DNA of 64,000 nt from Thermoleophilia bacterium SCSIO 60948 (GCA_021496505.1 CP053031.1:2410001-2474000), one strand, 5' to 3'. Counted from the stretch's first letter, positions 15,725 to 24,139 are shown. Numbers and translations: made by a program. Notes: a model not told the origin generated them from the letters alone.

Positions 15725-16093
15725 TCAGCGGATCGGCGAGCCCTGGATCGGACCCGACTCGCCCTTCCTGCAGACCAACCGCCGCGTCACCTTGCGCGGC
15801 GCGACGACGCGGTACTCGGTCAACGGCGACGCGAACGAGCTGAACATGAAATCGCCGGCCGCATTGGTCTTGGTGGTGTCGATCTTCGGCCCCTCGGCGC
15901 CGTTCTCGAACAACTTCACCGTTCGCCTCGCCCGGCATGTCTGGACGCCCTTGACCCTGCCCTCGACGAACGGGAAGTTGACGGCGGCCTCGACCGTGGT
16001 CGGCTTCTTCGGCTTCGGGCGAGCTTCCGCCGGCAACGCGACGGCCAGGACCGCGAACAGGGCGAGAAGCCCGGTGAGCAAGAGACGTGACAT
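15725..16093 (-). CDS. S2C family copy 12
   Basis: 122 aa from ATG 16093 (in-frame ATG 16165 would add a non-signal leader). The signal peptide ends LPAEA. TTVEAAVNFPFVEGRVKG, Cys in QTCRARRTVKLFEN, TNAAGDFMFSS (Tyr replaced by Phe), EYRVVAPRK and Cys in LVCRKGESGPIQG. GGGGGGAACG just before the start is a good ribosome-binding sequence. Confidence 0.8.
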   Translation of the reverse strand: MSRLLLTGLLALFAVLAVALPAEARPKPKKPTTVEAAVNFPFVEGRVKGVQTCRARRTVKLFENGAEGPKIDTTKTNAAGDFMFSSFASPLTEYRVVAPRKVTRRLVCRKGESGPIQGSPIR

Positions 16094-16178
16094 TCGTTCC
16101 CCCCGGAACCGTCGTTGGCGTACGCGTTCGGGCGACCCGGGCGCGACGTTCGGCTTATAGCGCACCCGGCGACCGCCC

Positions 16179-16667
16179 TCAGTCCAGCGTCACGGTGACC
16201 GGCTCGGACCTGCCGCCGCCGCAGGTCAGATCGCCCTTCTTCTTCGGCAACACCTTCGCGACGTACCTTCCGGGCGGAGTCACGTTCGCGACGATCTCGT
16301 AGCGGCCCTTGCGGTTCGTCGTGTCCTCGCCGTAGGGCTCGGCGCCGCCGCCCCCCTCGGGCCGGTAGGCCAGCTCGACGCGGCGGCCGCGCTCGCAGCG
16401 GGCGACCTTCGAGCTGACACGACCGTGGAAGGTCCAGGGGTTGAGCCGCTTCATCACGCCGGCGTCGAGCTTCAGCGTGATCTTCGAGGCGACAGACTTC
16501 TGCGAGCCCGCCGCGGCGGTCACGGGGCCGACTCCCACGGCCAGCGCCAGCAGTGCGGCGGCTGCGAACACCACGAGGCCCGATAGGAACGAGTCTGCTC
16601 CGCCGTCGGGAGTCTTAGACCCCGTCTGATCTCGATCCCCGCACTCGGTCTGGATCGGTTGCATCAT
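16179..16667 (-). CDS. S2C family copy 13, translationally coupled to a 416-aa exported protein
   Basis: 162 aa. Unlike the other copies it has a 25-residue polar N-terminal leader before the hydrophobic segment (SFLSGLVVFAAAALLALAVGV), so it may keep a membrane anchor or start internally. The domain is SKITLKLDAGVMKRLNPWTFHGRVSS, Cys in ARCERGRRVELAY, TTNRKGRYEIVAN, RYVAKVLPKK and Cys in LTCGGGRSEP. ATG 16667 overlaps the stop of the upstream gene as ATGA. The other S2C genes have no such coupling, which makes this pair a clue to function. Confidence 0.78.
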   Translation of the reverse strand: MMQPIQTECGDRDQTGSKTPDGGADSFLSGLVVFAAAALLALAVGVGPVTAAAGSQKSVASKITLKLDAGVMKRLNPWTFHGRVSSKVARCERGRRVELAYRPEGGGGAEPYGEDTTNRKGRYEIVANVTPPGRYVAKVLPKKKGDLTCGGGRSEPVTVTLD

Positions 16668-17914
16668 CCCGCCGAGCTCGCCAGCCCGGCGAACTGACAC
16701 GGTTTGGGGTCCTCGACATCGCCGCTCATCGACCAGTTCATCGCCAGGACGCGACCATCCGGCCGCGAGTACATGAGCTGACCGGTGAGCGTTCCTTCGG
16801 GCAGCGCGAACAGCGACCGCGGTTTGCGCTGGGGGTCGAAATCGGTCGGTCCGAAGGTCCCCTGGTTGTCGTCGCTGAAGCCGTTCAGCTTCAGCAGCGA
16901 GTTCTTGACGGCGGTCTTGGCGAGGATCGCCAGCCGAGCGTCGCCGCCGTCGTCGCGGCAGGTGGCGTAGAGCTCGAGGCCGCCGGAATCGAAGATCTTC
17001 TTGCGTCCGGGGCCGGTGCGGGCGGCGTAGAACGCGCGGCTCGGACCCTTGTTGATCGAGCGCCCGTAGGCCTCGATGAGGCAGCCGTTCGTCGGGTTAC
17101 CGATGTGCCCGCGCCACGCCGTAACGGTGCCGTCGGGCCGCGACAGGACCTGGTCCATGATCGCGTCCTCGGAATCGACGTTGGCGGCCGCGCCGGTGAT
17201 CGGCGAGAACACGCTGCCGTACCACTCGTCATCGATCGGGTCGAGGAAGTTCGCACCGAGCATCCCCGGCGCCGTCGGCTGCCCCGGCGGCGCGATCCGC
17301 GGGATGACGACCGCGGCCTGGTTGCAGAACAGCTCCCAGTCGCCGTCTCCGACCTCGAACTCGCGGGTCCCGCCGTCGCCGGCCCCGAGCTCGATCTGCT
17401 GCGCCTCGGGCACACTGCGAACGAGCCCGGACCAGCTGCAGTCACGGCCGAAGCCGTTCTTCGCCTGCAGGCTGTCGATCGTCAGCATCTGGCCCGAATC
17501 GGCCATGTAGAAGATCTCGCCCATCATCAGCTGGGTGGCGTTGATGCCGACGGTCCCGGAGTTGCTCTCCGTGAAGCGCCGACTGACCGTTCCGGCGGCG
17601 GTGTCGAGCCGTGAGAACCACATCCGGCCCTGTTCGTCGGTGACCGAGATGTAGAGGTAGGTGCCGTAGGGGTTCTCACACGACGCCTCGAGCTTGAGCC
17701 CGTAGCGGTTGTAGACCGTCGTCGTCCCGGTGGAGGCACCGCCGGGACCGAGGTCGCGCTTGTAGACGATCGCCTTGAGAGGCTTTGGCTGCTGTCCGGC
17801 GGCGGCTTCGGCCGGCGCCACGAAGGCGAGGGCGAGTAGCGCCGCCGCGGCGGCGAGGGCCGGCAGGCGTAGCGCTCCGAAGACGGTCTCGAGGGTCCGG
17901 GTGCGTCCGATCAC
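16664..17914 (-). CDS. Exported protein with three related modules, unrecognised
   Basis: 416 aa with a signal peptide ending APAEA (about 37). Three stretches share a plan: a G-[LD]-[EKW]-L-x-[AF]-x-C strand, a 50-60-residue middle, a [YV]-[SM]-x-[DP]-[SD]-G-x-[ML]-x strand, and a closing C-x-[WFL] segment near a G. They run roughly 60-170 (GLKLEASC to CSWSGLV), 190-290 (GDWELFCN to GCLIEAYG) and 305-412 (GLELYATC to PCQFAGLA). Each carries two Cys, probably one disulfide per module. No enzyme motif is visible. It overlaps S2C copy 13 by 4 nt and is therefore its likely partner at the cell surface. Confidence 0.7.
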   Translation of the reverse strand: MIGRTRTLETVFGALRLPALAAAAALLALAFVAPAEAAAGQQPKPLKAIVYKRDLGPGGASTGTTTVYNRYGLKLEASCENPYGTYLYISVTDEQGRMWFSRLDTAAGTVSRRFTESNSGTVGINATQLMMGEIFYMADSGQMLTIDSLQAKNGFGRDCSWSGLVRSVPEAQQIELGAGDGGTREFEVGDGDWELFCNQAAVVIPRIAPPGQPTAPGMLGANFLDPIDDEWYGSVFSPITGAAANVDSEDAIMDQVLSRPDGTVTAWRGHIGNPTNGCLIEAYGRSINKGPSRAFYAARTGPGRKKIFDSGGLELYATCRDDGGDARLAILAKTAVKNSLLKLNGFSDDNQGTFGPTDFDPQRKPRSLFALPEGTLTGQLMYSRPDGRVLAMNWSMSGDVEDPKPCQFAGLASSAG

Positions 17915-18010
17915 GCGCTGATCCTCGCTGCTCGCGCGGAGACTTTCACCCCCTGACTTTCAGCTGGGCGACCGAGGGTTTTTGGGACGCGTGAGCGCGG
18001 TGCACCGCGC

Positions 18011-18391
18011 TCAGTTGAAGAACCCGAAGAATCGCGACGTCGCCGACCTGCAGACGAAGCGCCGCTTCTCCACCGCCGGCGCCAGAACCTGGTAAATGGC
18101 CTGGGTGCCGAAGTCGCGCTCAAAGCTGAACCGGCCATCAGCCAGCGTCGTCGTCCGCTCGACCGCGCGCGAGGGCCCCTCGAACGGCTGGCGAAGGAGC
18201 ACGACCGGCCGCCGGAAATCACATGGGCCGGCGCCCTGGACGAAACCGTCGACCTCGCTCGGCGTGATCGTCTCGATCTCGACCATCGAGATGTGCTTCG
18301 GCTTCGTGGCGCCCTGGGCAGGGGCGATCGCGAGCAGGGTCGCGAGGACGGTCGCGACGAGGACGTAGAGGACTCTCGTAGAGGTCTGCAT
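18011..18391 (-). CDS. S2C family copy 14
   Basis: 126 aa from ATG 18391. The signal peptide ends APAQG. HISMVEIETITPSEVDGFVQG, Cys in GPCDFRRPVVLLRQ, TLADGRFSFERDFG (Tyr replaced by Phe), IYQVLAPAVEKR and Cys in FVCRSATSRFFGFFN. It is the most divergent copy: the aromatic-x-G-x-V step reads VDGFV and the C-terminus ends in an unusual FFGFFN. It closes the array. Confidence 0.74.
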   Translation of the reverse strand: MQTSTRVLYVLVATVLATLLAIAPAQGATKPKHISMVEIETITPSEVDGFVQGAGPCDFRRPVVLLRQPFEGPSRAVERTTTLADGRFSFERDFGTQAIYQVLAPAVEKRRFVCRSATSRFFGFFN

Positions 18392-18515
18392 ATCGCCACC
18401 ATCGCCCAAGCGCGGCGGCCTCGCAACCGAGGGGATTTCGCGCCGTGACCGGTGGAAAAGGCGGGCTTGATCGGCGCCCAGGCGGCATTAGGGTCGTAGC
18501 AGGAGGTTCCGTCTC

Positions 18516-19070
18516 ATGACATCGACACCGCATGACCGCACAGGCACAGACGACGCCGACGCCGACACCACCTCGACCCCGTCGCCGGGCGAGCTGGCCC
18601 GCGCGACGTTCAAGACGCTGTTCGAGGACCGCGACCCCGAAGCCGCGCGGCGCTTTTGGGACGAGGACTCGGTCGACCACTTCCTCGCCCAGGGCTTCTC
18701 GGCGCGCGGGCCGGACGAGCTCGCCGCGTTCTTCCACGAGCTGCTCGCGGCGATGCCCGACCTGCGCATGGAGATCCTCGAGCTGACTGAGACGAGCAGC
18801 GAATCGATCGTCCAATGGCGGATGACGGGGACGTTCGATGGCGGGCCGTTCATCGGCATCGAGCCGACCGGCAAGCGGATCGAGATGCGCGGTTGCGATT
18901 GCTTCCGGTGGACCGATCGCGGCACGATCGACACGAACACGGTCTACAGCGACGGCGCCGAGTTCGCGCGCCAGATCGGGATGCTCCCCGCCCGCGACTC
19001 GGCGGCGGACCGAGCGATGCTGAAGGCGTTCAACGCCGGCCAGGGGCTGCGCCGGCGACTCGGTCGCTGA
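18516..19070 (+). CDS. SnoaL-like (NTF2-fold) protein
   Basis: 184 aa. From residue 30 the sequence follows the SnoaL/ester-cyclase plan: a helix FKTLFEDRDPEAARRFWDEDSVDHF, then GPDELAAFFHELLAAMPDLRMEILELTE, SIVQWRMTGTFDGGPFIGIEPTGKRIEM and CFRWTDRGTIDTNTVYSD. The cone-shaped fold binds a small hydrophobic molecule; members are cyclases, isomerases or plain binding proteins. The first 25 residues are acidic/threonine-rich and disordered. AGGAGG lies 9 nt before ATG 18516. Monocistronic; convergent with the HxlR gene. Substrate unknown. Confidence 0.82.
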   Translation: MTSTPHDRTGTDDADADTTSTPSPGELARATFKTLFEDRDPEAARRFWDEDSVDHFLAQGFSARGPDELAAFFHELLAAMPDLRMEILELTETSSESIVQWRMTGTFDGGPFIGIEPTGKRIEMRGCDCFRWTDRGTIDTNTVYSDGAEFARQIGMLPARDSAADRAMLKAFNAGQGLRRRLGR

Positions 19071-19100
19071 CGAGCGCCGCGCCCCCGCCCGCACCCCCAA

Positions 19101-19589
19101 TCAGGTCGCGCGGCGCCGGTCCCTGACCGCGAGCTCGATCTCGCCGTAGTCCACGGGGTGACCGTGCGAGCAGCGCAGCTCGGCGTGGACGTCCGCGCCG
19201 CAGTTCGAGTGACGTAGGCGCACTCGTCCGCCGTCGTTCTCCCAGCGATCGCCCCACTGCATCAGCGCAACGAGCGCCGGCAGCAGGTCACGGCCCTTGT
19301 CGGTCAGCCGGTAGCGCTCGCGGGTGCGCTGGCCGGGCTCCTTGTAGGGCTCCTTGGCGAGCAGGCCCGAGTCGACGAGCTCGCGGAGCCGGGCCGAGGT
19401 CGCGGCCGGGCTCGCGTCGGTCCGCTCGACGAAGTCGTCGAAGCGGCTCGTCCCGTAGAAGGCCTCGCGCAGCAGCAGGAAGGCGCTGCGGGCGCTGATC
19501 ACGTCGAGCGCCTTGGCGAGCGAGCAGTGGCGCGCGTCCCAGCCCGAGCGCGGGTCGAGGACCCCGGTCATCTCGATCGTTTCGCTCAT
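19101..19589 (-). CDS. HxlR-family transcriptional regulator
   Basis: 162 aa. CSLAKALDVISARSAFLLLREAFYGTSRFDDFVERTDASPAATSARLRELVDSGLLAKEPY is the HxlR winged helix: the Cys at the start of the domain, the R-x-F-x-[DE]-[FL] turn, the recognition helix and L-x-x-[LA]-x-x-x-G-[LI]-[LI]. The C-terminal 40 residues have three further Cys (NCGADVHAELRCSHGH), an unusual addition that might sense metal or thiol state. Divergent from the exporter gene across 61 bp containing a 21-bp palindrome, so it probably represses that exporter. Confidence 0.88.
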   Translation of the reverse strand: MSETIEMTGVLDPRSGWDARHCSLAKALDVISARSAFLLLREAFYGTSRFDDFVERTDASPAATSARLRELVDSGLLAKEPYKEPGQRTRERYRLTDKGRDLLPALVALMQWGDRWENDGGRVRLRHSNCGADVHAELRCSHGHPVDYGEIELAVRDRRRAT

Positions 19590-19596
19590 CGCGCCA

Positions 19597-19617
19597 GCGT
19601 ACCGACCCTGGGTACGC
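19597..19617. promoter_or_regulatory. Probable HxlR operator between regulator and exporter
   Basis: Perfect 7-bp arms GCGTACC and GGTACGC around 7 nt. HxlR proteins commonly bind palindromes with GTAC half-sites, which fits both arms. It lies 8 bp from the regulator start and 34 bp from the exporter start, able to control both directions. Confidence 0.55.
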
Positions 19618-19650
19618 AAGTCCAAAGTCAGCCTGCTACGTTGCCTGACT

Positions 19651-21072
19651 ATGAAAACGCGAAGCCAGCTACGCCGCGCAGACGCCTCCCCCGGCGTCGT
19701 CCTCGCGATCGTCTGCGCCGGGGTCGTCCTGGCGAGCCTCGACCTGTTCATCGTCAACGTCGCGATCCCCGACATGGCGCGCGACTTCGGCGGCGCGAGC
19801 CTCGCCGACATGTCGTGGGTGCTGAACGCCTACGCGATCGTCTACGCGGCGCTGCTCCTGCTGCTCGGGCGGATGGCCGAGAGCCACCGTCGCGACCTCG
19901 GCTTCCTGCTCGGCGTCGCGATCTTCACCGCGGCATCGGCTGCCTGCGCGCTCGCCTCCTCACTCGAGGCGCTCGTCGGCTTCCGGATCGTCCAGGCCGC
20001 GGGCGCGGCGCTGCTCACCCCCACCTCGCTCAGCCTGATCCTCGCGACAAGCGCGCCGGAGAAGCGCGCCGGCGCGGTTCGCGCCTGGGCCGCGGTCGGC
20101 GGCGCCGCGGCGGCGCTCGGCCCCGTCGCCGGCGGCCTGCTCGTCGGGCTCTCCTGGCACTGGGTCTTCATCGTCAACGTCCCGGTCGGGCTCGCCGCGC
20201 TCGCGATCGGCTGGCGGCGGCTGCCGCGCGTCCCCGGCCACCCCGTGCCGCGGCCCGATGCGTTCGGCGCCGCGCTCGCGACGGCCGGGGTCGGCGCGCT
20301 GACACTCGGGCTCGTCAAGGGCCCGGACTGGGGCTGGGGCGACACGTCGACGGTCGTCGCGCTCGGCACCGCGGTGGTCGCACTCGGTGCGTTCCTCGCC
20401 CACACGATGCGCCACCGCAACCCGCTCATCGACCTGGCGCTGTTTCGTTCGCGGCCGTTCTCGGCCGGCAGCACGGCGATGCTGCTGTTCTCGACCGCGT
20501 TCGGCGGCCTCCTGCTCTCGGCCATCCTGTGGATGCAGGGCGCCTGGGGCTACCCCGCGCTCGAGAGCGGGCTCGCGCTCGCGCCGGGGCCTTTGATGGT
20601 GCCGTTCTTCGGCCTGTTGGTCGCAGGGCGGCTGATCGAGCGCTTCGGCGCCGGGCTCGTCGCCGCGCTCGGCTCGACGCTGTTCGCGGCCGGCCTCGCA
20701 TGGCTCGCGCTCGCGATCGGGACCCAGCCGGACTACGCCGGGTCGATGCTCGGCGGACTGCTGCTGACCGGCGTCGGCGTCGGACTGACGCTGCCGACGC
20801 TGATGGCGACCGCGACCGGCTCGCTGCCGCCGGCGTCGTTCGCGACCGGGTCGGCGGTCGTCAACACCCTGCGCCAGGTCGGCCTCGCCGTCGGCGTGGC
20901 GGTGCTCGTCGCGATCCTCGGCGCGAGCCCCGACCTCGACTCCTTCCACAGCGCCTGGTGGGTGTTCGCCGCGATCTCGCTCGGCGCGGCGACGATCGGG
21001 CTCGGGCTGAGACGCGGTCAGGCGCCGGCCGCGGCGACGCCCACCACCGCGAGCGCGGAGGTCGGGTCGTGA
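19651..21072 (+). CDS. DHA2-family MFS exporter
   Basis: 473 aa with about 14 hydrophobic segments. ASLDLFIVNVAIPDMARDFGG (TM1, D-x-x-I-V-N-V-A-x-P) is the hallmark of DHA2, followed by LLLGRMAESHRRDLGFL (motif A), RIVQAAGAALLTPTSLSLI and GGAAAALGPVAGGLLVGLSWHWVFIVNVPVGL (motif C and TM6). ATG 19651 begins right at TM1, after the operator region. It overlaps the thioesterase gene by GTGA. Likely a drug or fatty-acid-type exporter controlled by the HxlR protein. Confidence 0.9.
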   Translation: MKTRSQLRRADASPGVVLAIVCAGVVLASLDLFIVNVAIPDMARDFGGASLADMSWVLNAYAIVYAALLLLLGRMAESHRRDLGFLLGVAIFTAASAACALASSLEALVGFRIVQAAGAALLTPTSLSLILATSAPEKRAGAVRAWAAVGGAAAALGPVAGGLLVGLSWHWVFIVNVPVGLAALAIGWRRLPRVPGHPVPRPDAFGAALATAGVGALTLGLVKGPDWGWGDTSTVVALGTAVVALGAFLAHTMRHRNPLIDLALFRSRPFSAGSTAMLLFSTAFGGLLLSAILWMQGAWGYPALESGLALAPGPLMVPFFGLLVAGRLIERFGAGLVAALGSTLFAAGLAWLALAIGTQPDYAGSMLGGLLLTGVGVGLTLPTLMATATGSLPPASFATGSAVVNTLRQVGLAVGVAVLVAILGASPDLDSFHSAWWVFAAISLGAATIGLGLRRGQAPAAATPTTASAEVGS

Positions 21073-21512
21073 GCCAGCTGCCGACGAGCCTCGAGGCGAT
21101 GCGGGCGATCAAGGACGGAACCGTTCCACCGCCCCCGATCGCGACGCTGATCGGCCTCGAGCTCGACCGCGTCGACCCCGGCGAGGTCGTCTTCGCGATC
21201 GAGCCCCGCGCCGACCTCGGCAACGGCATGGGGATGCTCCACGGCGGCCTGATCGCGACGGTCATGGACTTCGCATGCTCGGTCGCGGTCGCGACCGAGC
21301 TCCCACCCGGCAACTTGATGACGACGATCGAGCTCAAGATCTCCTACCTGCGCCCGGCGCCGGTCGACGGCGGCCGGATCGAGGCGACCGGTCGGGCGTT
21401 GCGGGTAGGCCGCGGGGTCGGGTTCGCCGATGCGCTGGCGCGGGATGAGAGCGGTGAGCTCGTGGCGCAGGCGACTTCGTCGCTGGCGATCAGGCCGGCT
21501 CGAGACGCCTGA
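21069..21512 (+). CDS. PaaI-type hotdog thioesterase
   Basis: 147 aa from GTG 21069, which overlaps the exporter stop. The hotdog core reads GNGMGMLHGGLIATVMDFACSVAVATELP (HGG start of the central helix, D/E on the helix), then TTIELKISYLRPAPVDGGRIEATGRALRVGRGVGFADALARDESGELVAQATSSL, the usual five-strand pattern. These enzymes hydrolyse aryl- or acyl-CoA thioesters in the cytoplasm. Coupling to an exporter suggests detoxification of a CoA-linked aromatic or fatty acid followed by efflux, an inference from order only. Confidence 0.87.
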   Translation: MSQLPTSLEAMRAIKDGTVPPPPIATLIGLELDRVDPGEVVFAIEPRADLGNGMGMLHGGLIATVMDFACSVAVATELPPGNLMTTIELKISYLRPAPVDGGRIEATGRALRVGRGVGFADALARDESGELVAQATSSLAIRPARDA

Positions 21513-21568
21513 CGCCCCCGCTCTTCGGACTGCGTCAGATCGCGACCCCGCGCGACGACTCATGAAGC

Positions 21569-22279
21569 GTGGGAGCTGACCAGAGACGACGCCGGCGCAG
21601 GCCGCGCCTCTTTCTCAACCGGATCACCGGGCTCGACACGCTGGTAGCGCTGGAGTACGGGCGCGTCGACGACGGCCAGCCCGAGGAGCGCTGGCGCGAG
21701 GTCGGCGACCAGGTGGCCTACCTCTACGACGGAGACGCCGACCCGAAGGCGCGCTCGCGTTGCCTCGGTTTCAAGGTCCGCGAGTTCAGCGAAATCGATC
21801 CGCTCGAGAGGGGGAACGCGCGACTCTTCCGTGGCGCGCGCTTCGACGTCCCGGTCCTCGGGATCGACAACGCCACCGCCGGGGAGATCATCCTCGCGGC
21901 AGGCCCGCACTTCGGCGCCACCGGCTCGATCAACCGCTACTTCTTCGACGCCGCCGTCGAGCTCGAGGGCGTGGAGGCGCTGAACATGTGGCGCGCCTGC
22001 CTCGAGTCCGGTGACTCGATGGCGCACTTCGCGCTCGGGTACACGCACCTCGATCTCGGCAACACGCACGCCGCCTACCGCCACCTCCGCCACTACCGCG
22101 AGCTCGCGCCGGCCGCGGCGTGGAACCACTGCTGGTTCGGTCGCGCGGCCGAGGCGATCGGCGAGCTCGGTGAAGCCCGCGAGGCCTACGAGATCGCGCT
22201 CGAGCTCGAAGAGGAGGACGGCGAGACGAACGCCGAGGAGCTTCTCGAGGCGCTCGAGGCGCGACTCGGACGTCGGTAG
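21569..22279 (+). CDS. TPR-repeat protein, unrecognised N-terminal half
   Basis: 236 aa from GTG 21569. Residues 130-225 are helix-turn-helix repeats of TPR type: ALNMWRACLESGDSMAHFALGYTHLDLGNTHAAYRHLRHYRELAPAAAWNHCWFGRAAEAIGELGEAREAYEIALEL, with the A/G/A positions of TPR. The N-terminal 110 residues contain an arginine tract (MGADQRRRRRRPR) and no known domain. No partner gene is adjacent in the same unit. Probably a protein-protein interaction adaptor. Confidence 0.68.
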   Translation: MGADQRRRRRRPRLFLNRITGLDTLVALEYGRVDDGQPEERWREVGDQVAYLYDGDADPKARSRCLGFKVREFSEIDPLERGNARLFRGARFDVPVLGIDNATAGEIILAAGPHFGATGSINRYFFDAAVELEGVEALNMWRACLESGDSMAHFALGYTHLDLGNTHAAYRHLRHYRELAPAAAWNHCWFGRAAEAIGELGEAREAYEIALELEEEDGETNAEELLEALEARLGRR

Positions 22280-22339
22280 CCGCAAGCCCTGTGCTCGGGT
22301 CCGGCGCCGAGTGATCGAAGATCACTTAGCATCCGGCGG

Positions 22340-24139
22340 GTGAGGTCTGGGGGCCCTATCGCGCGACGGGTCCTGGCAGTGACCTCGGCCGCAGCATTCG
22401 TCTTCGCCACGAGCGCCGCAGCAAGCGATCCGGCCGCAGAGGTCCGCGGCCCCGCCGCGCCGGAAGCCCCGGTGATCACGAGCTCCGACCCGTCGGGTCC
22501 GTCGACGGACCCGAGCGTCCGTCTGTTCGGCCAGGCGCCGGCGAACACGCGCGTCGAGATCTACACGCAAGCTGGATGCGCCGGTGAGGTCGAAGGGTTC
22601 GGCCGGGCGAGGCGGTTCGCCGAGGAGGGCATCTCGGTCAATGCCTACGACTACGGGGTGAACACATACTCGGCTCGCGCAGTGAGTGACGAGGGGGTCG
22701 CGTCGGCGTGCTCCTCGGCGTTCACCTACGAGCGTCTGCCGAGCGCCCCGAGCATCTACCGGTCGGACCCCGACTCGCCATCGACCAACCCGGCGCCGCG
22801 ACTCTTCGGCCACGCGTCGTTCGGGTCCACGGTCGAGCTGTTCGCGGCCGACGACTGCTCCGGCGAGCCGGTCGGTGAAGGCACCGCCCCTGAGTTCGAG
22901 AACGCGGGGATCCAGGTCGATCCCATCTCTGCTTCGACCTCGTTCACGGCGCGTATCGAGCTGGACGGAGTCCGCTCCGGTTGCAGCGACCCGTTCGCCT
23001 ACGACCTCGCGCCGTCCCAGGTGCCGACCCCGACGTTCAGCCGAACCGATCCCGCTTCACCGGGCCAGTCGTTGCGGCCGCGCCTCTACGGGACGGCGGC
23101 ACCGGGATCGACGGTGAGGATCTACTCGGAGTTGGGTTGCGCCTCCGGCCCCGACTGGGCGATAGCCGAGGTGAGCGCCGAGGAGTTCGAGTCCACGGGT
23201 GTCGAGGTCAACGTCGACCCCGGGTCGACCCGCAACTTCACAGCCGACGCAACGATCGCGGGGCTCGAGCGATCGGCTTGCAGCGAGCCGATCAGCTACG
23301 AGCACGACCCACCTGTGCCGGCCGCGCCGACGATCACCAGCTCCTCACCCTCCGATCCGTCGCCCGACGACTTCATCGCGCTCTTCGGCGAGACAGAGGA
23401 GGGCACCGAGGTTGAGCTGTTCGCAGGTGGCGGATGCGCTGGCGATGCGCTCTACACGTCGTCGGCCGCCGACTCCGATGGCCTCTTCTCGGGTCACGTG
23501 GAGGCGCCCGTCGTCGGAGAGAACCCGTACTCGGCTCGCGCGGTCAACGCCGACGACGAGGAGTCCCCGTGCTCGGAGACCTACACGCACGTCCGCGTCC
23601 CACCTCACGCTCCGCCGGTCTTCGATCGGACGATTCCCGATAGCCCCAACCGCGCGCGGTCCGCACGGTTCTTCGGCACGGCTCCAGAGGGCACCACCGT
23701 CGAGCTCCATGACGACGCCGCGTGCACCGGACTCCCGATCGCCACGGCGCCGGCGGAGACGTTCGAGACCGAGGGCATCCCGCTGCGCGTCGCCCCGAAC
23801 AGCAACGTCGAGCTCTGGGCGCGGGCCGTCTCGCCGAACAACGAGAGCGCCTGCTCGCCGGACTCGATCATCTACCGCAACGACCGCCTTCCGCCTTCGG
23901 TCCGGATCTTCTCCGCGCCACGCGAGGTCGAGCGAGGTGAGCGGGTGACGATCCGCTTCGGATCGTCCAGCGCCACGCGGTTCCTGTGCCGGATCGGCGA
24001 TGGCGAGGCGCGTCCGTGCTCGAGTCCGGTCACGTTCCGGGCGAGCCCGTCGCGCGACCGGCTCCAGATCCGCGCGGTGGACGCGGCCGGGAACATCGGG
24101 CGACCGGCGGTCGTGCGGTTCAAGGTCGTCGGGCGGTAG
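22340..24139 (+). CDS. Secreted protein with five Ig-like repeats
   Basis: 599 aa. The signal peptide (RRVLAVTSAAAFVFATSAAA) is followed by five repeats of about 90 residues starting near 40, 130, 220, 320 and 415. Each opens P-x-[AP]-P-x-[IF]-x-x-[ST]-x-P-x-[SG]-P, continues LFG-x-[AT]-x-x-[GN]-[ST]-x-V-[EI]-[LI]-[YF] and a Cys (x-C-[AST]-G), and ends with a second Cys in [AS]-C-S-x-x-[FIY]-x-Y. One disulfide per repeat is likely. A different C-terminal domain (510-599) has DAAGNIG, typical of bacterial Ig/HYR folds. No sorting motif or anchor is seen, so it is probably free or loosely bound outside the cell. GTG start at 22340. Confidence 0.8.
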   Translation: MRSGGPIARRVLAVTSAAAFVFATSAAASDPAAEVRGPAAPEAPVITSSDPSGPSTDPSVRLFGQAPANTRVEIYTQAGCAGEVEGFGRARRFAEEGISVNAYDYGVNTYSARAVSDEGVASACSSAFTYERLPSAPSIYRSDPDSPSTNPAPRLFGHASFGSTVELFAADDCSGEPVGEGTAPEFENAGIQVDPISASTSFTARIELDGVRSGCSDPFAYDLAPSQVPTPTFSRTDPASPGQSLRPRLYGTAAPGSTVRIYSELGCASGPDWAIAEVSAEEFESTGVEVNVDPGSTRNFTADATIAGLERSACSEPISYEHDPPVPAAPTITSSSPSDPSPDDFIALFGETEEGTEVELFAGGGCAGDALYTSSAADSDGLFSGHVEAPVVGENPYSARAVNADDEESPCSETYTHVRVPPHAPPVFDRTIPDSPNRARSARFFGTAPEGTTVELHDDAACTGLPIATAPAETFETEGIPLRVAPNSNVELWARAVSPNNESACSPDSIIYRNDRLPPSVRIFSAPREVERGERVTIRFGSSSATRFLCRIGDGEARPCSSPVTFRASPSRDRLQIRAVDAAGNIGRPAVVRFKVVGR

